Shown one piece after another: positions 59,783 through 64,000 of a stretch of DNA of 64,000 nt. The number at the start of each line of letters is the position of its first letter. Positions within the stretch are counted from its first letter, which is position 1. The DNA is from CBDDHT01 sp965227905. Lineage in GTDB: Bacteria; Pseudomonadota; Alphaproteobacteria; Rhizobiales; Methyloligellaceae. The stretch covers positions 2,666,001 through 2,730,000 of the forward strand of contig OZ245780.1 of assembly GCA_965227905.1 (NCBI GenBank). The letters run 5' to 3'. Under the pieces are notes generated by a model. That model searched no databases, had not been told where the DNA came from, and was given only the letters and a program-made list of their open reading frames with translations. Position numbers and translations under genes: made by a program.

Positions 59783-60651
59783 AGCGACCGGACATCGTCC
59801 TGGGCACTGTGCAGTGGGGCATGCGCTATGGGATTGCCAATCGTCTTGGCAAGCCCGATGCCTCCGAAGTTGCGAGAATGGTCCGTTTGGCTGAGGCGAA
59901 TGGAATCTGCACACTCGATACCGCGCGAGACTATGGTGACTCAGAAGAGGTCATTGGAGAGGCCGTCGGAGATGGGTGGCAGATTGTTACCAAGCTCACC
60001 CATGACCTTGGGTTGGACGGTGCTTCCGGTGTCCGTGCCAGTCTCGAGCGCAGCCTTCAGGAACTTCGGCGTGCGTATGTCGATGTCCTACTTTTGCATC
60101 GGCCGGACCAGCGCAACGTTGCAGGTGTTTGGCCCTGCCTGAAGGATCTGCAACGCCGCGGACGTGTTGGAAGACTCGGTATATCCGCGACGACGCCGAC
60201 CGATGCCATGGCGGCATTGGAAGATGATGAAATTGAACACATTCAGGTCGCGACGAGCATTCTGGACCAGCGGCTGGCCCGGGGTGGTTTCTTCGAGTTG
60301 GCTAAAGAAAGTGGCAAGAGCGTCCATATTCGAAGCGCCTTTCTCCAAGGCGTTGCTTTCCTGGAAGCACATGAAATTCCAACCCATCTGGCTTGTCTCG
60401 AGCCTGAGATCGCAAAGATCGATGCGTTCGCGCAAGGCTGGAGAGTGTCGCGACAGTCGATATTCCTCCAGTATTTGTGCGGGTTACCGGTGGATGGTGT
60501 GATACTGGGTTGTGAATCATCCGAGCAGCTTGAGCAAAACCTCAACTGGTTTGCCGACGATGTCGACGCGGCTGCCCTCGGCGAGTTGGCAAACGCGATC
60601 TCGATGTGTGAGGAGCGCGTTCTCGATCCCAACCAATGGATGTCCGGTTAG
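59776..60651 (+). CDS. Aldo/keto reductase
   Basis: About 291 residues. The catalytic tetrad can be read: Asp and Tyr in LDTARDYGDSE, Lys in IVTKLTHD, and His in VLLLHRPDQR. LGTVQWGMRYGIAN is a start shared with a branch of aldo/keto reductases common in sugar clusters beside SpsF-like proteins. The start is TTG 59776 (TTG 59767 also possible), inside the end of the SDR gene. It is probably an NADPH-linked reduction or epimerisation step in the same pathway. Confidence 0.87.
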   Translation: MVERPDIVLGTVQWGMRYGIANRLGKPDASEVARMVRLAEANGICTLDTARDYGDSEEVIGEAVGDGWQIVTKLTHDLGLDGASGVRASLERSLQELRRAYVDVLLLHRPDQRNVAGVWPCLKDLQRRGRVGRLGISATTPTDAMAALEDDEIEHIQVATSILDQRLARGGFFELAKESGKSVHIRSAFLQGVAFLEAHEIPTHLACLEPEIAKIDAFAQGWRVSRQSIFLQYLCGLPVDGVILGCESSEQLEQNLNWFADDVDAAALGELANAISMCEERVLDPNQWMSG

Positions 60652-60690
60652 TCGGTGTCGCTTTGTGGAAAATCCAATCCGCCAATGTCG

Positions 60691-61425
60691 CTAATCGCGC
60701 AGTTGGATATGAAGGATCTCCAGATCGACGAGTTGCTTCGCTCCGTTCACCAGTTGATAGGGATCTGCTGCAGTTTCGATTGTCCAGGTTCGCATCGGAT
60801 CGTCGGATCGGTTCTCTAAAGCAAATGGTAGTCGAAATGGCTCCCAAGACCAGCCGGCGACGGTTTCCGAATGCTTCTGCTGAAGAAATCGCTCAACCGA
60901 GACTCTTGCGAAGACATTCCAGCCTATCTCCCATTGAGCGTCGGGATCGCTGGCTCGGCGATATCGCATCACGACGTCGATTGGTTGGGTGTTGAATGCA
61001 TCGACCACGAACAAGGAAGCACCCGGTTTCGCCCAAGACAGCATATTGTCAAGTGCGGGGCACGGGTCGTCCAGACAGCAGAGCACGCCGTTTGCCGTAA
61101 TGAAATCCATCGTGTCTGGAGCAAAGGTTCCCGGAACTTCCACACTGGCTTCGTGGAATTCACTTTTCGGTAGATCACGGCGAGCTTGCTCGAGAAGTTC
61201 ACCGGAAACGTCGAGCCCTGTGAGCGAGAGATCCGGCAACGTGCCGGAAATGAAGTGCAGGAACTCGCCGGTGGCACAGCCGATATCGAGAAGCCGTTTA
61301 TCTGGCGAAGGCGAAAGTTCTTTCAGCCGCTCGGCAAGCTGTTTGAAGACTTCCTTCGGCTCATCGTGCCGCCGTTCGTTGAGATAGATATCCTCATCTG
61401 CGATTCGCTTGCCTTCGAGTTCCAT
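60691..61425 (-). CDS. Class I SAM-dependent methyltransferase
   Basis: A 244-residue protein with LLDIGCATGEFLHFI (motif I) near residue 45, LTGLDVSGELLEQA (acidic strand end), FITANGVLCCLDDP (motif IV) and a C-terminal beta half. It is transcribed leftward, converging on the aldo/keto reductase with 39 bases between and no terminator seen. The substrate is unknown; a sugar of this island is likely. Confidence 0.83.
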   Translation of the reverse strand: MELEGKRIADEDIYLNERRHDEPKEVFKQLAERLKELSPSPDKRLLDIGCATGEFLHFISGTLPDLSLTGLDVSGELLEQARRDLPKSEFHEASVEVPGTFAPDTMDFITANGVLCCLDDPCPALDNMLSWAKPGASLFVVDAFNTQPIDVVMRYRRASDPDAQWEIGWNVFARVSVERFLQQKHSETVAGWSWEPFRLPFALENRSDDPMRTWTIETAADPYQLVNGAKQLVDLEILHIQLRD

Positions 61426-61531
61426 ACTTACCTCTTCGGACCTTTTCCGCTGTCGTGCCGAGCAAACGACGATCGATGATGGTTTGATGAGCGGAACTTG
61501 GAGGAGCCATTGTGGGGTGTCAATTCCACTC

Positions 61532-61551
61532 AGGCAGAACGTGTTCTGCCT
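61532..61551. repeat. Perfect palindrome in a divergent promoter region
   Basis: AGGCAGAACGTGTTCTGCCT has 9-base arms around a 2-base centre. It lies in the 238-base gap (61426-61663) between a leftward methyltransferase gene and the second amidino ligase gene, 112 bases before the latter's ATG. It differs from the GTTCA/TGAAC operators. There is no T-run, so a terminator is unlikely; a binding site for a dimeric regulator is more likely. Confidence 0.5.
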
Positions 61552-61663
61552 CGGATTGCCTGCTCTCTGCTTCGATCATATGTTGCGACCAACCACGGTT
61601 TGACGCCGCTTGCCATGTTCGGCGGAACACATTAGGTCACCAGCGCAAACTAGGAGTCATTTA

Positions 61664-63031
61664 ATGTCCGCCGCTACGCATCATCGACCCGGAACACTCG
61701 ATCTCGATCAGTATGATCCTGGCCAAGCCAATCCAGCCACGAAATACGGCTTGCCTCCAACGGTCCAGTATTGCCAATCCTGCGTAATTTCAAACCAGCG
61801 CCCGAATTCGGTAGTCGAGTATCAACATGTCAAGGATAGCCAGAAGCCAACCTTGAAAATGTTTGACGATGGTGTTTGTTCCGCCTGTCGCGTGTGGGAG
61901 AGCAAGCACGACGCCATCGATTGGGATGCTCGCAAGGAAGAACTCCGAGAGATTTGCGATCGGCATCGTCGCACCGATGGCAAATATGACTGCATCGTGC
62001 CCGGGTCAGGCGGAAAGGATAGTTTTTACGCCTCCTGGGTGCTTAAGCATGAGTTCGGCATGCACCCTTTGACGATAACATGGGCACCGAACCTCTATAC
62101 GCCCTGGGGTTGGCACAATTTCCAGGCCTGGACACAGGCTGGATTCGATAATGTGCTGGTCACCCCCAGCGGCACGACGCATCGGCTGTTGACGCGTCTC
62201 GCAGTCGAAAACCTCTACCATCCTTTCCAGCCCTTTATCATTGGTCAAAAGATGCTGGCGGCCAAACTCTCAGTACTCCATGGTATTCCGCTCGTCTTTT
62301 ATGGTGATACAGCTGCTGAACATGGTCAGCCGCCCGAAGAAGAGGTGAGTGGACAGTTAGAGTGGGACTACTTCATTTCTCAAGGCGATGCCGGCTCGCA
62401 TATCGGTGGTGTTTCTCTCGAGCAGCTCTATGGCGATTACGGACTGAAGCCCAACGATTTGGACCTCTATCTGCCGCTCGATCCGGAGCAGGTCCGCGCA
62501 GCAGGCACAACTGCATGTTATCTGGGTTACTATCTGAACTGGCATCCGCAAGGGGCGTACTATCTCACGGTGGACAACAGCAAATGGTCGCCGGCGCCTG
62601 AGCGCACACCCGGAACCTACAACAAGTTCCAGAGCCTGGACGACAAGATCGATGATCTTCACTACTACACGACATTTATAAAATTCGGCATCGGCCGAGC
62701 TTCCTACGAAGCCTCGGTTGATGTGAGAGCGCGTGACCTGACGCGTGAAGAGGCTGTTGCACTGGTCAAGCGCTATGACGGAGAGTGGCCAACGCGCTTT
62801 CAGGACGAGTTGTATGAATATCTCAGCGTGCCGCAGAAGGAATTCCCGGAGGCTTTCGACCAATTCGAGCAACCGATAATGGATCACGACTATTTCATGG
62901 ACCTGACCGATCACGCCCGCTCTCCCCATCTTTGGAAGCAGGAAGGGGGACGCTGGAAGTTACGCCATACAGTCGACGGTATCGATCTTGATCAACTGGA
63001 GCGCGACCCGCGTGCTGAGCAGGCAGCTTAG
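61664..63031 (+). CDS. N-acetyl sugar amidotransferase (PseA/WbpG family), set 2
   Basis: A 455-residue relative of the protein at 24415, longer by a 20-30 residue N-terminal lead. Zinc cysteines are Cys37/Cys40 (CQSC) and Cys72/Cys75 (CSAC); the ATP loop SGGKDS spans 115-120. WAPNLYTPWGWHNFQAW and FYGDTAAEHGQPPEEE are family blocks that differ from set 1 (FDHGFNRPR, WGEPTSEY), so the sugar acceptor probably differs. AGGAG precedes ATG 61664. Its own HisF and HisH genes follow. Confidence 0.9.
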   Translation: MSAATHHRPGTLDLDQYDPGQANPATKYGLPPTVQYCQSCVISNQRPNSVVEYQHVKDSQKPTLKMFDDGVCSACRVWESKHDAIDWDARKEELREICDRHRRTDGKYDCIVPGSGGKDSFYASWVLKHEFGMHPLTITWAPNLYTPWGWHNFQAWTQAGFDNVLVTPSGTTHRLLTRLAVENLYHPFQPFIIGQKMLAAKLSVLHGIPLVFYGDTAAEHGQPPEEEVSGQLEWDYFISQGDAGSHIGGVSLEQLYGDYGLKPNDLDLYLPLDPEQVRAAGTTACYLGYYLNWHPQGAYYLTVDNSKWSPAPERTPGTYNKFQSLDDKIDDLHYYTTFIKFGIGRASYEASVDVRARDLTREEAVALVKRYDGEWPTRFQDELYEYLSVPQKEFPEAFDQFEQPIMDHDYFMDLTDHARSPHLWKQEGGRWKLRHTVDGIDLDQLERDPRAEQAA

Positions 63032-63087
63032 GCCGCAGGCTCGACCATTCAACACCGCCATCACTTCTTAGTGGTCAGGACATCAAG

Positions 63088-63846
63088 ATGAGTATTCGTC
63101 TGATCGCAAGGCTCGATATTCGCAACGCCAATCTTATCAAGACGATAAATCTTGAGGGCGTGCGCCGGGTGGGGGACCCGAACGAGAGGGCTATCCAATA
63201 CTATCGAGACGGTATCGACGAGATCCTCTACATGGATGTCGTTGCGAGTCTGTATGATCGGAAATATCTCGGCGATATTGTCGAGCGGACGGCGGAGAAT
63301 GTCTTCGTACCGATCACGGGCGGCGGCGGCGTGAGATCACTGACCGATGTAGAAGAAATGTTGCGGCACGGTGCTGACAAGGTGGCGATCAACTCGGCTG
63401 CAACGCGTGATCCAGATCTTATCTCGCAAGTTGCGGATCGGTTCGGTTCACAATGTATGGTGCTGTCGATTGAGGCGAAGCGAAACGGTCCCGACAGCTG
63501 GGAAGTGTATCGGGACGGTGGACGCGAGCATACCGGGCTCGACGTTGTCGAATGGGCTGTCAAAGGGCAGGAGCGTGGGGCAGGTGAGATTTTATTGACG
63601 TCCATCGATCAAGAGGGAATGGCAAGGGGGTTCGACTGTCAATTGATCCGCGCCGTGAGTGAGAGCGTGACGATTCCGGTTATCGCGAGCGGGGGAATGG
63701 GGAGTCCGAGCGATGCCGTGATGGCGGTCGAGAAGGGTAAAGCGGACGCTGTGGCGATGGCATATGTTCTCCACTACGACAAGCATGATGTTGCCGACAT
63801 CCGACAGTCGATGTTTGATGCAGATATCGAAGTTCGGCTATACTGA
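63088..63846 (+). CDS. hisF: HisF-like protein, set 2
   Basis: A 252-residue HisF-like barrel. It keeps the first catalytic aspartate (IARLDIRN) but has Glu in place of the second (VLSIEAKR where HisF has IDAKR), the reverse of set 1. ITGGGGVRS, GADKVAINSAA and ASGGMGSPSD are the phosphate loops. The order ligase-HisF-HisH also differs from set 1 (ligase-methyltransferase-HisH-HisF). It probably channels ammonia to the amidino ligase at 61664 rather than making imidazole glycerol phosphate. Confidence 0.88.
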   Translation: MSIRLIARLDIRNANLIKTINLEGVRRVGDPNERAIQYYRDGIDEILYMDVVASLYDRKYLGDIVERTAENVFVPITGGGGVRSLTDVEEMLRHGADKVAINSAATRDPDLISQVADRFGSQCMVLSIEAKRNGPDSWEVYRDGGREHTGLDVVEWAVKGQERGAGEILLTSIDQEGMARGFDCQLIRAVSESVTIPVIASGGMGSPSDAVMAVEKGKADAVAMAYVLHYDKHDVADIRQSMFDADIEVRLY

Positions 63847-63847
63847 G

Positions 63848-64000
63848 ATGGCGGTTTCCATCATTGACTATGGTGCAAGCAATCTTCTGAGCGTGGTGCG
63901 TGCCCTAAGAGCTTGCGGGCAGGAAGCCGAGATTGTCTCCAGTCCGGACTGCGTAGAGAAAGCGAAACGTCTGATACTGCCTGGGGTCGGTGCTTTTGGC
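63848..64000 (+). CDS. hisH: HisH-like glutaminase subunit, set 2 (cut by window edge)
   Basis: The first 51 codons, from ATG 63848, one base after the HisF-like stop. VSIIDYGASNLLSVVRAL and RLILPGVGAFG match the HisH N-terminus. The catalytic cysteine lies beyond the window. It should supply ammonia to the second amidino ligase. Confidence 0.85.
   Translation, partial: MAVSIIDYGASNLLSVVRALRACGQEAEIVSSPDCVEKAKRLILPGVGAFG

Noticed and set aside
1..64000. tRNA, rRNA, CRISPR arrays, insertion sequences, integrases or attachment sites
   Set aside because: I looked for repeats, transposase-like proteins and cloverleaf patterns in the gaps and saw none; a dedicated RNA search could still find small RNAs.

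Overview
The window is almost entirely a surface-glycan biosynthesis island, probably from an alphaproteobacterium. That assignment is an inference from base composition, protein character and gene content; I would not name a genus. I count about 55 intact protein genes, one gene cut by each window edge, and a possible frameshift. I see no tRNA or rRNA genes, insertion sequences, CRISPR arrays or flagellar genes, and no Wzx, Wzy or initiating transferase. The only export-type protein is a PglK/MsbA-like ABC transporter.

Layout. Bases 1-2222 hold the tail of an unknown gene, then a GT4 glycosyltransferase and a methyltransferase on the minus strand. Bases 2262-3499 are a control module: a winged-helix regulator with a Rossmann-like C-terminal domain, overlapping an RfaH/NusG-like antiterminator gene. 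A palindrome TGTTCA/CGTTCA-N5-TGAACA lies upstream of the regulator gene and again at the head of two large forward gene blocks (near 3.5 kb and 20.7 kb). The same two block leaders also share an ops/JUMPstart-like element with core TGCGGTAGC. This looks like a self-contained repressor plus antiterminator circuit for the island.

Block 1 (3.66-20.5 kb) holds a carbamoyltransferase, WbqC, a NeuB-type synthase, the ABC transporter and a NUDIX protein, followed by what looks like a GDP-heptose route. GmhA, HddA and a fused HddC-GmhB would make GDP-D-glycero-D-manno-heptose. A GDP-sugar 4,6-dehydratase, a ColD-like 3-dehydratase (active-site Lys replaced by His), a pyruvate dehydrogenase E1 alpha/beta pair without E2/E3, and an SDR could turn it into a dideoxy sugar with a two-carbon branch. 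This is the best candidate for an undescribed pathway.

Block 2 (20.9-56.9 kb) is a nonulosonic acid (pseudaminic/legionaminic-type) region. It has PseB, NeuC-like, two PseG-like, two NeuB-type synthases and two CMP-sugar synthetases, plus a large set of decorating enzymes: amidino ligase with HisH/HisF, FkbH-ACP-AAC(3) acylation with two TylF-type O-methyltransferases, formyltransferase, PIG-L deacetylase, a peptidase-fold protein, radical SAM protein, 2-oxoglutarate dioxygenase, second carbamoyltransferase and two asparagine-synthetase proteins.

Block 3 (56.9-64 kb) holds a glycosyltransferase and a methyltransferase on the minus strand, an SpsF-SDR-aldo/keto reductase trio, and a second amidino ligase-HisF-HisH set that runs off the right edge. 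Together the genes suggest one or more unusual, heavily N- and O-substituted acidic sugars on a surface structure.
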